NCBI GenBank assembly: GCA_015654675.1
Contig: JAATGM010000039.1
Span: 1 to 64,000 of the forward strand
Length of the DNA stretch: 64,000 bases
Source of the DNA: Planctomycetota bacterium
GTDB taxonomy: Bacteria; Planctomycetota; Phycisphaerae; UBA1845; UTPLA1
Reading direction: 5' to 3'
The notes beneath the pieces were generated by a model. It did no database searches. It had not been told where the DNA came from and saw only the letters and a program-made list of their open reading frames with translations. Positions 42,765 to 53,065 of the stretch are shown piece after piece (position 1 is the first letter of the stretch; every line of letters begins with the position of its first letter). A program made the position numbers and the translations under genes.

Positions 42765-42872
42765 AGCGGGATTGGTGGGTTTGCGTCTGGGGAATATCTT
42801 GTATGATCTGGGCCGGAGTCGGGCGGCGTTGTTCGGCTCGCCTTTGGTCTTTATGCGTTCACGGAGGATTGC

Positions 42873-43682
42873 ATGGCCGGTTCCTCAAAGGTTGGGCGGG
42901 TTTATCGGTGGGTGTTCGGGGCGGTGGGTTGTGTCGGGGCTTTGATGGTGGTGGCGGCTTGCTGCTTTATTCCGGGCGGGTTGCCGGGGGGCGGCGGCGG
43001 TGGCGGGTCGGGGACGAATCTGGTCATTCTGAATAACACGGGACAGACCATTCCGGTGCTACTGACACTGGGGTCGGGATATGGAATCAGCGACGTGAGT
43101 CAGTTGCCGGCGTCGTGGGGGATTTCCGGCTCGGGGTTGAAGGGACAGTTCACGCTGGGGCCGAATCAGTCGGTTTCGTTCAACTCGGGTGACGCTACCT
43201 TCAGCGGGAACATCGCGTTCGGTCCGACGTTTACGTCGCAGGGCTGCGGGCAGACGCCGTGCTATCCGAACGCGACGAACCTGGCGGAGTGGACGCTGAA
43301 CCATCCGGGCGAGACAGTGGACATCAGTGGCGTGAACGGCACGAACGCGTACATTCAGTACCAGCTTCAGGGTGGGGCGAAGTGGACGGATAACGTCACG
43401 TCGGGTGCGATTACGTCGTTCGCGAACGCGCCGATCGGGCAGTATGTGGATACGCCGGGCGTGTATGGATGGCAGGCGACGACGTGCACTGGGAATGCGA
43501 ATCCGCCGAACCCGGTTGGAGGATGCGCGGCGCCGATCAATGCGCCGAATCATTCGGAGCTGGCGAGCGTGCAGCTTTGTAACGTGCAACGGACGGGGGA
43601 TGCGGCGTTTGGCGGGACGGTGCGAATTCTGTTTAACGGGTGGACGCCGAATTCGGAGCCACCCAACGGTTGCGGGAACTGA
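42873..43682 (+). CDS. Secreted lipoprotein with thaumatin-like flavour, unknown function
   Basis: 269 residues. The signal peptide ends VVAACC, giving a lipobox with acylated C30, then a Gly-rich linker (LPGGGGGGGSG). The mature domain is beta-rich with Cys: NLVILNNTGQTIPVLLTLGSG, LKGQFTLGPNQSVSFNSGD, TSQGCGQTPCYPNATN, CTGNANPPNPVGGC and VQLCNVQRTGD. The combination of TIxVxLTxxxG at the start and paired Cys loosely resembles thaumatin-like domains, which is only an impression. A strong terminator follows 26 bases after the stop, so it is probably monocistronic. Confidence 0.75.
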   Translation: MAGSSKVGRVYRWVFGAVGCVGALMVVAACCFIPGGLPGGGGGGGSGTNLVILNNTGQTIPVLLTLGSGYGISDVSQLPASWGISGSGLKGQFTLGPNQSVSFNSGDATFSGNIAFGPTFTSQGCGQTPCYPNATNLAEWTLNHPGETVDISGVNGTNAYIQYQLQGGAKWTDNVTSGAITSFANAPIGQYVDTPGVYGWQATTCTGNANPPNPVGGCAAPINAPNHSELASVQLCNVQRTGDAAFGGTVRILFNGWTPNSEPPNGCGN

Positions 43683-43707
43683 TCGCCGAATCATTGGGAT
43701 TTGTGGC

Positions 43708-43746
43708 CGGCCGTCTCGCTCGCGGGACGGCCGATTTTATTTTTTC
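43708..43746 (+). terminator. Rho-independent terminator
   Basis: CGGCCGTC (43708-43715) and GACGGCCG (43726-43733) form a perfect 8-bp GC-rich stem, followed by ATTTTATTTTTT. It ends the lipoprotein transcript. Confidence 0.88.
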
Positions 43747-43782
43747 CGAGGCGGAAGGGTGCGTCCACGGCGAAAGTCGAAG

Positions 43783-44886
43783 CTATGAGGCGGCGAGGAA
43801 CCAGCGGTCGAGGACGACTTTGCGGGTGAACCAGCGGGTGGCGAAGAGGCGGGCGGCGAGGGCTTGTTTGATTCGCAGGGGGATGTGGGCGAACCAGTTG
43901 TTCTGCGATTCGGGGGGGCCGAAGTTTTTGGCCAGGGCGGTGGTGTAGGGGGTTAGTTGGGCGCGGGCGTAGTTTCCGTCAGCGCTGATCACGGTTTGGG
44001 CGGCGAGGAGGGCGGACTCGATGGCGGTTCGGATGCCTTCGCCGGTTCGCGGGTGGGCGAGGCCGGCGGCGTCGCCGATGAGGAGGGTTCCGTCGGCGAT
44101 TCGTTGCGGGCGGGTGTGGGTGTAGAGGATGTAGGCGTGGCCGTGGAACTTTGCGGGAGTGTCTGGCGGGATGCGGCTGGATTTCTTGAGTTGGTCGACG
44201 AAGCGGGCGACGTGTTGGGAGAGGGCACGGGGGTCTTCGCGACCGAGGCCGACGTTCAGGTGGTTGTGCTTGCGGACGCACCAGCCGTAGCCGGTGAGGT
44301 CTGGGCAGAAAAAGAGCTCGGGGAGGTTGGGGTCGACATTGCAGCGGGCGGCCTGGGCTGGGGACATTTCGAATTCGACTTCTTGCGCGGCGACCAGCGG
44401 CTGGGCAGCTTCGGATGATTCGTTGAGCTTGCGGGCGATGGGGCAGAAGTGGCCGCCTGCGCCGATTAGGAGCGGGGTTTCGATTTCGTTGTTGATACGC
44501 CAGAGATTGTCGTGGCGCTCGAAGGTGCGGAGGGGTTCGCCGAGTTGGAGTTTTGCGCCGCTGCGCTGCAGGAGGTAGTTGTCGAATTCGCATCGGCGGA
44601 TCGCAAAGCTAACGGGGCGGTTGTAATTTGACTCGATGAGCGGGCCGCCGATCTGGCCGACGCGGAAGCCGGTGATGGGCTGGAACTCGCGCGTGCGGCG
44701 GTAATCGTCGACGTCGAGCTCGAGGAGGTCGAGGACGGGCGGGGTGATCCAGCCGGCGCAGGTTTTGTCGCGCGGGAATGCGGCTTTGTCGAGGACGATG
44801 ACATCGAGGCCGGCGCGGCGCAGTGCGCGGGCGGCGGTTGAGCCGGCTGGTCCGCCTCCGACGATGAGGGCGTCGCAGCGGATCAC
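43783..44886 (-). CDS. FAD-dependent reductase of the geranylgeranyl-reductase family
   Basis: 367 residues from GTG 44886, overlapping the stop of the methyltransferase gene as GTGA. The Rossmann FAD site is DALIVGGGPAGSTAARALRR, with TCAGWITPPVLDLL next (GGR family), and the second FAD motif is TLLIGDAAGLAHPRTGEGI. The C-terminal region is basic and amphipathic. Family members reduce isoprenoid chains or act as plain flavoprotein hydroxylases/reductases. Coupling to a cyclopropane-synthase-like methyltransferase suggests a lipid substrate. A long arginine-rich frame that extends upstream is only antisense shadow of that gene. Confidence 0.88.
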   Translation of the reverse strand: MIRCDALIVGGGPAGSTAARALRRAGLDVIVLDKAAFPRDKTCAGWITPPVLDLLELDVDDYRRTREFQPITGFRVGQIGGPLIESNYNRPVSFAIRRCEFDNYLLQRSGAKLQLGEPLRTFERHDNLWRINNEIETPLLIGAGGHFCPIARKLNESSEAAQPLVAAQEVEFEMSPAQAARCNVDPNLPELFFCPDLTGYGWCVRKHNHLNVGLGREDPRALSQHVARFVDQLKKSSRIPPDTPAKFHGHAYILYTHTRPQRIADGTLLIGDAAGLAHPRTGEGIRTAIESALLAAQTVISADGNYARAQLTPYTTALAKNFGPPESQNNWFAHIPLRIKQALAARLFATRWFTRKVVLDRWFLAAS

Positions 44887-46169
44887 CAGGGGCTCCGGGG
44901 CTGGCCGGTGTAGAGGTGGGCGCGGGTGCGCGGGATGTCGTTGTTCTGGAAGCGGTTGAAGACGACCTGGAAGAGCTGGGCCCATCCGCTCGCGAAGGTG
45001 GCGAGCGAGGCGGCGAGGTAGAGGCGGTAGGTGCGGACGAAGCGGTCGTCGAACATCGCTTCGATCTTGTCGGCGGCGCGTTCGAAGCGGTCGAGCCAGT
45101 GGCGAAGCGTCTGGGCGTAATGGAGGCGGAGATTCTCGACATCGAGGACGGCGAAGTTGTGGGGTTCGAGGACCTGGAGCATCTCGCTCAGTGCGGGTTG
45201 TTCGGCGCCGGGGAAGATTCGGGATTCGAGCCAGCGGCTGGAGCCCATGGGTTTGTGGCGGCCGATGGAGTGGATGAGGCCGCGGCCGGCGGGGGTTAGG
45301 GCGCGGTCGATTACAGCGCCGAGTCCTTCGTAGTTTGCGACGCCGACGTGTTCGAGCATGCCGACAGAGACGAAGGCGTCGTGTTTGCCTGCGATGTTGC
45401 GGTAGTCGTCTTCGACGAATTCGACGCGGTCGGCGAGGCCTTCGGCGCGGGCGCGGTCGCGAGCCCAGGCGATTTGCTCGTGCGAGATGTTGAAAGCGCG
45501 GACTCTGACTCCGTAGTTCGCTGCCATGAAGAGCGAGAGCGAGCCCCAGCCGCAGCCGGCTTCGACGACGCTTTCGCCGGGCGTGAGTTCGAGCTTGCGG
45601 CAGACATAGTCCATCTTCGCGAGCTGGGCTTGTTCGAGGGTGGCGTCGGGAGTTTCGAAGTAGGCGCAGGTGTAGACCATGCGCTCGTCGAGCCAGAGTT
45701 TGTAGAAATCGTTGCCGACGTCGTAGTGGTGGTGGATGTTGTCGCGCGAGCCCGAGAGGGTGTTGCGGCGGCGGAGTCGCCAGGAGCGGCCGGCGGGGGT
45801 GCTCATGCGGCGATAGGTTTCGGTGATGAGAGCGGCGAGGTCGCCTTTCACGTCGATGCGGCCCTCGGTGTAGCCGTCGCCGAAGTGGAGGTCGGGGTCG
45901 AGCAGGAGCTTGATGAGGGCGGCGCGGTCGTGGATGCGGACTTCGGCGATGGGCTCGGCGTTGGGCGGGTCGAGCTGGTCGCCATTCCAGAGGACGAAGC
46001 GGACGGGCGGGTTGCCGACCGATGCGAGCAGGCGGGCGACGAGGCGGCGCTCCCAGGATGCGCCTTTTTGCGGGGCGCGATTGCCTCGTGGCTGAGGTGC
46101 GTGGTCGATGGGGGCGGGGGCTTGGTCGGTGCGCGACACGTTTGGTTCCTCCGGGGACGGATTCTCCAA
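44883..46169 (-). CDS. Cyclopropane-fatty-acyl-phospholipid synthase-like methyltransferase
   Basis: 428 residues. After a disordered N-terminus and a helical domain (about 55-140) comes the SAM fold: SRDNIHHHYDVGNDFYKLWL, MVYTCAYFETPDATLEQAQ, VEAGCGWGSLSLFMA, ISHEQIAWARDRA, VSVGMLEHVGVANYEG and GLIHSIGRHK. Against the E. coli enzyme, the residues of the bicarbonate site are kept (Cys in YTCAYF, Glu in MLEHVG, His in LIHSIG, Tyr in RLHYAQTL), but the C-terminal Cys is replaced by Ser in YLAASLATF. It methylates unsaturated chains in phospholipids, forming cyclopropane or branched products. It is followed by a coupled flavoprotein reductase. Confidence 0.92.
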   Translation of the reverse strand: MENPSPEEPNVSRTDQAPAPIDHAPQPRGNRAPQKGASWERRLVARLLASVGNPPVRFVLWNGDQLDPPNAEPIAEVRIHDRAALIKLLLDPDLHFGDGYTEGRIDVKGDLAALITETYRRMSTPAGRSWRLRRRNTLSGSRDNIHHHYDVGNDFYKLWLDERMVYTCAYFETPDATLEQAQLAKMDYVCRKLELTPGESVVEAGCGWGSLSLFMAANYGVRVRAFNISHEQIAWARDRARAEGLADRVEFVEDDYRNIAGKHDAFVSVGMLEHVGVANYEGLGAVIDRALTPAGRGLIHSIGRHKPMGSSRWLESRIFPGAEQPALSEMLQVLEPHNFAVLDVENLRLHYAQTLRHWLDRFERAADKIEAMFDDRFVRTYRLYLAASLATFASGWAQLFQVVFNRFQNNDIPRTRAHLYTGQPRSPW

Positions 46170-46375
46170 AACCGGTGTCGGGATTGTAGTGGGGTGTATC
46201 GGCGAGCGGGTGGTTGGGAACCTGGGGTGGTGGGAATCGTCTAAGAAGAAGGCGGCTGGATCGTAGGATAATTGCCGGAATGCGCGTTGCGGGCGGCGGG
46301 GGTTTTACGACTATTGTTGCGGGAACCGCGAGGTGATTGGACGGTATCAGACTGATGGCCAATTTGGAGACTGAT

Positions 46376-48487
46376 ATGAAGCTTGATAAGCGTTTTGAGC
46401 AGATGGGACTGTCGGGTGCTGTTGGTGCTTCGGGTACCCGGGCTTGCTTTCGTTTCGGCCTCCGGCCCGAGCTTGCGCTCGGGGTTCTGATTGCTTTCTC
46501 TGCGCTCGCGCATGCTGAGGATCCGAAGGTTTCGCGGGTGGCGCTGTTTAACTCCGGGGTTGGGTATTTTCAGGCGGATGGGACGGTTGATGGGGATGCT
46601 TCGTCGGACCTGCGGTTCCGGACGGGGCAGATCAATGACATTATCAAGTCGCTGGTGCTGCAAGACCTCGACGGCGGGACGATTTCGGCGGTTCAGTATC
46701 CTTCGCGCGACCCGATTGAGAAGACGCTGAAGAGCTTTGGCGTGGACATTACGGGCAAGCCGACTTTGGGGCAGTTGCTGGATCAGCTTCGCGGGGTGGA
46801 GGTGGAGATTGGCGCGCCTACGGCGGGGAAGGGGCTGATCCTCGGGGTCGAGAAGCAACGGATGGAAGTCGAGAAGGGGAAGGTTGTCGAGACCGAGGTG
46901 CTGACGCTTTTGACGGACGGGGGGATGCGGACGTTTAAGTTGAACGAGGTGGGTGGGATCAAGATCAATGATCCGAAGATCGAGAGCGAGTTGAAGAAGG
47001 CGCTGCTGACGCTGGCTTCGGCGCATGACGCGGACAAGAAGACGGTGACGCTGAACTTCGCGGGGAAGGGGAAGCGGCGGGTGCGCGTGGGATACATGCT
47101 GGAGGCACCGATTTGGAAGACGAGCTATCGACTCGTGCTGGCGGATGGGAAGAAGCCGTATTTGCAGGGATGGGCTACGGTCGAGAACACGACGGAGGAA
47201 GACTGGAAGGACGTTGCGCTTTCGCTGGTTTCGGGGCGGCCGATTTCGTTCATCATGGATTTGTATACGCCGATTTATGTTCCGCGGCCGACGGAGGAGT
47301 TGGAGCTTTATGCTAGTTTGCGGCCGCCGACTTATGAGGGGGGCGTGCCAGCCGAGGCGGCGGAGATGGCCGACACTCGCGCGAAGCGCGGCACATACGC
47401 GTTCAGTCAGAACAAGCCGGCTGCACCGCGCGCGGCGACGGGGATTGCGGGAAGGGGAGCCACTAACCGAGAGACGGCAGCGCTCGCGTTTAACGATTCG
47501 AGTGTTGAGTCTGTCGCTACCGCGGAGAAGGCGGGGGAGTTGTTTGCTTATGACATCAAGACCCCGGTTTCGTTGAAGCGGCAGCAATCGGCGATGTTGC
47601 CGATTGTTACGGCGGAGATTGAGGGGGAGAAACTTTCGATCTACAACCCGGCTACGCACGTCAAGTATCCGCTCAACGGGATTGAGATCACTAACACGAC
47701 CGACCTGAATCTGATGCAAGGGCCGGTGACTGTGTTTGACGGGAGCACCTACGCGGGCGACGCGAAGATACCGGACCTGCGGCCGAAAGAGAAGCGGCTG
47801 ATGGCCTATGCGCTGGACCTGGCCGTCGAGGTGACGCAGACGCCGCAGACGCAGCCGGAAGAGCTGGTCAGTCTGCGCATCGCCAAGGGAACGCTGATCT
47901 TCAAGCGGAAGTATGTCGACTCGCGAACCTACACACTGAAGAACAAAGACAGCAAGGCGCGGACGGTGATTATTGAGCAGCCGGTGTTTGGGGAGTGGAC
48001 TCTTATTGAGCCGAAAGACGTCTATGAGCGGGCGGGGCAGCTTTATCGGTTCAAGGTGAATGTGCCGGCGAATGCCACGGCGACGCAGAAGGTGGTGCTG
48101 GAGCGGACGGCGGATGAAGGGATTGCCATGTCGTCGATGGGGCTGGACACGATTGATTTCTATGTTCGATCGCGGGTTTCGTCTCCCGCTTTGAAGAAGG
48201 CGCTGTCGGAGCTGGTCGCCAAGCGCGTGGCGATGGATTCGGCGCAGCGGAAGTTGTCTGAGATTGAGTCGCAGATCAGCACGATTGACAGCGAGCAGAC
48301 GCGGCTTCGGGAGAATATTAAGGCGCTTCCTCCGGGTAGCGACATCGTACGTCGGTACCTTACCAAGCTGGATTCGCAAGAGACTGAGATTGAGAAGCTT
48401 CGGTCGGAGGCGAAAGTCGCTCGTGCTGAGGTTGAAGCGAAGAGACATGCGGTTGAGGCGTTTCTTTTGGAGCTTAGCGTTGAGTGA
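46376..48487 (+). CDS. DUF4139-type exported protein
   Basis: 703 residues from ATG 46376, which has GGAGA 5 bases upstream; in-frame starts 20-40 bases earlier lack one. A hydrophobic stretch (LALGVLIAFSALAHAEDPK) acts as late signal peptide. The body is beta-rich: VSRVALFNSGVGYFQADG, SLVLQDLDGGTISAVQYPS, and the DUF4139 core SYRLVLADGKKPYLQGWATV followed by ENTTEEDWKDVALSLVSGRP. The C-terminus has long coiled-coil helices (about 610-700). In animals and bacteria DUF4139 proteins are secreted with unknown role. It is divergent from the methyltransferase gene. Confidence 0.85.
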   Translation: MKLDKRFEQMGLSGAVGASGTRACFRFGLRPELALGVLIAFSALAHAEDPKVSRVALFNSGVGYFQADGTVDGDASSDLRFRTGQINDIIKSLVLQDLDGGTISAVQYPSRDPIEKTLKSFGVDITGKPTLGQLLDQLRGVEVEIGAPTAGKGLILGVEKQRMEVEKGKVVETEVLTLLTDGGMRTFKLNEVGGIKINDPKIESELKKALLTLASAHDADKKTVTLNFAGKGKRRVRVGYMLEAPIWKTSYRLVLADGKKPYLQGWATVENTTEEDWKDVALSLVSGRPISFIMDLYTPIYVPRPTEELELYASLRPPTYEGGVPAEAAEMADTRAKRGTYAFSQNKPAAPRAATGIAGRGATNRETAALAFNDSSVESVATAEKAGELFAYDIKTPVSLKRQQSAMLPIVTAEIEGEKLSIYNPATHVKYPLNGIEITNTTDLNLMQGPVTVFDGSTYAGDAKIPDLRPKEKRLMAYALDLAVEVTQTPQTQPEELVSLRIAKGTLIFKRKYVDSRTYTLKNKDSKARTVIIEQPVFGEWTLIEPKDVYERAGQLYRFKVNVPANATATQKVVLERTADEGIAMSSMGLDTIDFYVRSRVSSPALKKALSELVAKRVAMDSAQRKLSEIESQISTIDSEQTRLRENIKALPPGSDIVRRYLTKLDSQETEIEKLRSEAKVARAEVEAKRHAVEAFLLELSVE

Positions 48488-48497
48488 GCGGCTCCGG

Positions 48498-48527
48498 ATT
48501 GATAATTAGTAATTCGTAATTATTAAT
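48498..48527. repeat. AT-rich imperfect palindrome upstream of the four-helix-bundle gene
   Basis: ATTGATAATTA (48498-48508) and TAATTATTAAT (48517-48527) are inverted repeats with 10 of 11 matches around GTAATTCG. The run is almost free of G and C in an otherwise GC-rich window. It lies 23 bases before the ATG at 48550. Confidence 0.75.
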
Positions 48528-48549
48528 GTCCGATTTGAGGAACTCTTGA

Positions 48550-48960
48550 ATGGGCGAGATTGAGACCGGGGAGGCGCCTCGTCGCATCGCTGACGATATT
48601 GCGGATCGGCTGCTTGAATTTGCGGCGCGAGTTACGAAAGTCGCTCGCGAGCTTCCGCGCGACGTCGCCGGGCGGCATATCGCGGACCAACTTCTTCGGT
48701 CGGGCATTTCGCCGGGTGCACTTTATCAGGAGGCACGCAGCGCTGAGAGCAGACGCGATTTTGTCCACAAGCTCAGCGTAGCCCTAAAAGAGATGCAGGA
48801 GACGCGATACTGGCTTCAATTGACGGCTCGTGCGGGACTCGTTTCATCGGCCCGCCTTGGGGCCGTCACTCGCGAGGCAGATGAGCTGTGCCGCATTCTA
48901 GGGAAATCGAGAACGACGGCTCGACGGCGATTAGTTGGACGTGGCTTACCTGACGAGTGA
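48550..48960 (+). CDS. Four-helix-bundle protein (23S rRNA IVS / Avd-like family)
   Basis: 136 residues, almost fully helical: RRIADDIADRLLEFAARVTK, HIADQLLRSGISPGALYQEA, ARSAESRRDFVHKLSVALKE and ETRYWLQLTARAGLV. The LRSGxSxGANxxEA and FxxKLxxALKExxExxYWL pattern is the four-helix-bundle family first found in 23S rRNA intervening sequences; related proteins (bAvd) accompany diversity-generating retroelements. No reverse transcriptase or variable repeat is seen here. An AT-rich palindrome sits directly upstream and GAGGAA serves as ribosome-binding site. It ends 14 bases before the convergent lon stop. Confidence 0.9.
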   Translation: MGEIETGEAPRRIADDIADRLLEFAARVTKVARELPRDVAGRHIADQLLRSGISPGALYQEARSAESRRDFVHKLSVALKEMQETRYWLQLTARAGLVSSARLGAVTREADELCRILGKSRTTARRRLVGRGLPDE

Positions 48961-48974
48961 CTGAAGCGTAGCAC

Positions 48975-51443
<2,469 letters not shown>

Positions 51444-51468
51444 GCGAGGTTAATCCTCGGGGGTTGGG

Positions 51469-51885
51469 TCAGAGCTTGGGGACAGTGATCCAGAGCAGGC
51501 CATCGAGGTAGCGGGCGGCGATTTCGCCTTGCTGAACGTCCTGCCGGAATTCGATTTCGCGACGAAAGGCGCCGGAGTCGATTTCCATCAGATGCACCTT
51601 GAAGTCGCCGGCGTTGGCGGACTCTGGGGCCGGGGGTTGGCGTTCGCCGCGGATGACGAGCTTGTTTTGGAGGGCCATGACGTGGATCAGGTCAGGCTTC
51701 ATGCCGGCGAGGTCCACGCAGACAAGGAATCGGTCGGTGGCTTCGTAGACGTTGACGCTGGGTTGCCAGACGTCGGTCTGGCTGTAGCGGACGTAGCTTC
51801 GGCCGAGAAGCTCTTCGGTGACGGAGCGAAGAGGGTCGGTTGAGCTTGAGAATCCGCCGCCGGCCGAGGTGAATTGAAGAATCAT
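51469..51885 (-). CDS. Small heat-shock protein (Hsp20/alpha-crystallin)
   Basis: 138 residues. The alpha-crystallin domain covers about 40-137: VNVYEATDRFLVCVDLAGMK, LVIRGERQPPAPES, HLMEIDSGAFRREIEFRQDV and ARYLDGLLWITVPK, which contains the conserved GxLxIxxP pattern in the form GLLWITVP. An N-terminal Ser/Arg-rich arm of about 38 residues and no C-terminal I-x-I tail are seen. It holds unfolding proteins. It starts the hsp20-lon operon. Confidence 0.9.
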   Translation of the reverse strand: MILQFTSAGGGFSSSTDPLRSVTEELLGRSYVRYSQTDVWQPSVNVYEATDRFLVCVDLAGMKPDLIHVMALQNKLVIRGERQPPAPESANAGDFKVHLMEIDSGAFRREIEFRQDVQQGEIAARYLDGLLWITVPKL

Positions 51886-51920
51886 GAGAAATGCCTCTGT
51901 TGTGCGCCTTCCTGAGGCGA

Positions 51921-51949
51921 AGTCTAGGTGGGGGTGCGGGATGCGTCAA
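51921..51949 (-). promoter_or_regulatory. Promoter for hsp20-lon
   Basis: On the minus strand TTGACG (51949-51944), a 17-base spacer and TAGACT (51926-51921). It is 35 bases upstream of the hsp20 start, so the leader is about 28 bases. It overlaps the 13-base repeat TGCGGGATGCGTC (51935-51947). Confidence 0.6.
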
Positions 51950-52037
51950 TTAGCGGGCATGGCGGGGTGCTGCGGCGCGCGGCGGGGGTGACGGTAAGAG
52001 TTTGTGGAGTTATTGGGATGTTGATGCGGGATGCGTC
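51935..52037. promoter_or_regulatory. 13-base direct repeat spanning two divergent promoters
   Basis: TGCGGGATGCGTC occurs at 51935-51947, overlapping the -35 and spacer of hsp20-lon, and at 52025-52037, overlapping the -35 end and spacer of the aldo/keto reductase promoter. Spacing is 90 bases. It may be a shared operator. Confidence 0.5.
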
Positions 52038-52050
52038 GAATGCTTAGAAT
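52021..52050 (+). promoter_or_regulatory. Promoter for the aldo/keto reductase gene
   Basis: TTGATG (52021-52026), 18-base spacer, TAGAAT (52045-52050; five of six matches to consensus). About 48 bases before the ATG at 52098. Confidence 0.55.
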
Positions 52051-52097
52051 GCAGCGGGGCGGCGTAATACCAGCCAGCAAGGTCGCGGATTCCGGCG

Positions 52098-53030
52098 ATG
52101 ATTTATCGAGCGCTCGGGAAAACAGAGCTTGAAGTGTCCGTTGTCGGGCTGCGCGGATGGAGTGAGCGGCCGGACGAATGGGCGGCTCCGGCGGTCAACG
52201 CGAACGAGGTGATCTCGGCGGTTCAGACGGCGCTGGAGCTGGGGGTCAACTATGTCGAGGTTTCGGCGGGGCGATCGGTGGGCGCGGGCGATGAGGCCGT
52301 GGCGCGGGCGCTGGCCGGCGCGCATGGGCGAGTTTACGTGGCCGGGATGTGCGGTACCGGAGATGGGGGGCGGATCGGGCGGCGCGAGCAGATCATCCAG
52401 CAATGTGAGGATGGACTGAGGCGGCTGCGGATCGAGCGGTTTGACGTGTTCTTCTGCCGCTGGCCCGAGGTGGCGGCTCCGATGCCGGAGGTGATCGAGG
52501 CATTGGGGCGGTTGCGGGAGCGCGGCGAGGCGGGTATCGTTGGACTCAGCCATTACGCGTACGAGCATGTAAGCGAGGCGCGTCGGGCGGGCGTGGTGCA
52601 GGTTGTTCGGTCGTCGCTGAACGTTTTAGAGCGCGACGACGGGCATGATCTCATTCCTTATTGCCAGGAGCACGGACTCGCGGTGATCGCGGGCGATCCG
52701 TTCTGTCATGGGCTGCTGAGCGGGAATTTCACAGGGACCACGGCGGCAACCGGAGGCAGCACTAAGGTTTTTCGCAGCGGAAGGTTCGACGCGAATGTCG
52801 CGGCGGCGCAACGGCTGTCGGCCATCGCGGCTGAGGGTGGAATGACGCTGCGACAGCTCGCTTTGGCGTGGGCACTCGGCCAGTCGGGCGTGACATCAAC
52901 GGTAACAGCTGCGGCGCGTCCATCGGAGGTGCGCGAGCAGACGACAGCACTGGGGCGGACGATTCCCGAAGAAATCGGGGGTCGTATAGACGATACATTA
53001 TCGGAACGCGATCGACAGTTGGATCGCTGA
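52098..53030 (+). CDS. Aldo/keto reductase-like protein
   Basis: 310 residues. The AKR barrel is recognisable in MIYRALGKTELEVSVVGLRG, QTALELGVNYVEVSAGRSVG, DGLRRLRIERFDVFFC, GEAGIVGLSHYAYEHV, and the C-terminal LALAWALGQSGVTSTVTAAA. The typical Asp-Tyr-Lys-His tetrad is only partly evident: the TSxxYG-type tyrosine segment reads YVEVSAGRSVGAG, so Tyr is shifted or lost, and it may not reduce carbonyls like the family type. NADPH-dependent activity is therefore inference. It is divergent from hsp20-lon and sits 35 bases before the FHA giant gene, perhaps in one operon. Confidence 0.85.
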   Translation: MIYRALGKTELEVSVVGLRGWSERPDEWAAPAVNANEVISAVQTALELGVNYVEVSAGRSVGAGDEAVARALAGAHGRVYVAGMCGTGDGGRIGRREQIIQQCEDGLRRLRIERFDVFFCRWPEVAAPMPEVIEALGRLRERGEAGIVGLSHYAYEHVSEARRAGVVQVVRSSLNVLERDDGHDLIPYCQEHGLAVIAGDPFCHGLLSGNFTGTTAATGGSTKVFRSGRFDANVAAAQRLSAIAAEGGMTLRQLALAWALGQSGVTSTVTAAARPSEVREQTTALGRTIPEEIGGRIDDTLSERDRQLDR

Positions 53031-53065
53031 GACACCCGGCCAGACCCAACCGAGGTGAGGTGTAA

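Larger units (their letters stand above)
42399..42872. other. 474-base intergenic region with dispersed repeat and two hairpins
   Basis: No supportable gene. It holds copy C of the 25-base repeat (42584-42608), two perfect inverted repeats (42701-42720 and 42741-42764) and a possible -10 (TATGAT, 42802-42807) upstream of the lipoprotein gene at 42873. A GGGTGTTCCAGCG stretch at 42563 matches the 3' coding end of the 177-aa paralogues and could be a remnant. Confidence 0.6.

Noticed and set aside
43783-46362. An 859-residue minus-strand open frame, rich in Arg, Pro and Ala, extending upstream of the flavoprotein gene
   Set aside because: Its first 490 residues are a shifted reading of the methyltransferase gene, low in complexity, without domain content. 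The real flavoprotein begins at GTG 44886.
46241-48448. 735-residue minus-strand frame opposite the DUF4139 gene
   Set aside because: Arg/Leu/Pro-rich antisense shadow; the plus-strand protein has a domain, a signal peptide and a ribosome-binding site.
51886-52097. CIRCE or HspR site controlling hsp20-lon
   Set aside because: Neither TTAGCACTC-N9-GAGTGCTAA nor CTTGAGT-type inverted repeats are present; only the 13-base repeat was found.
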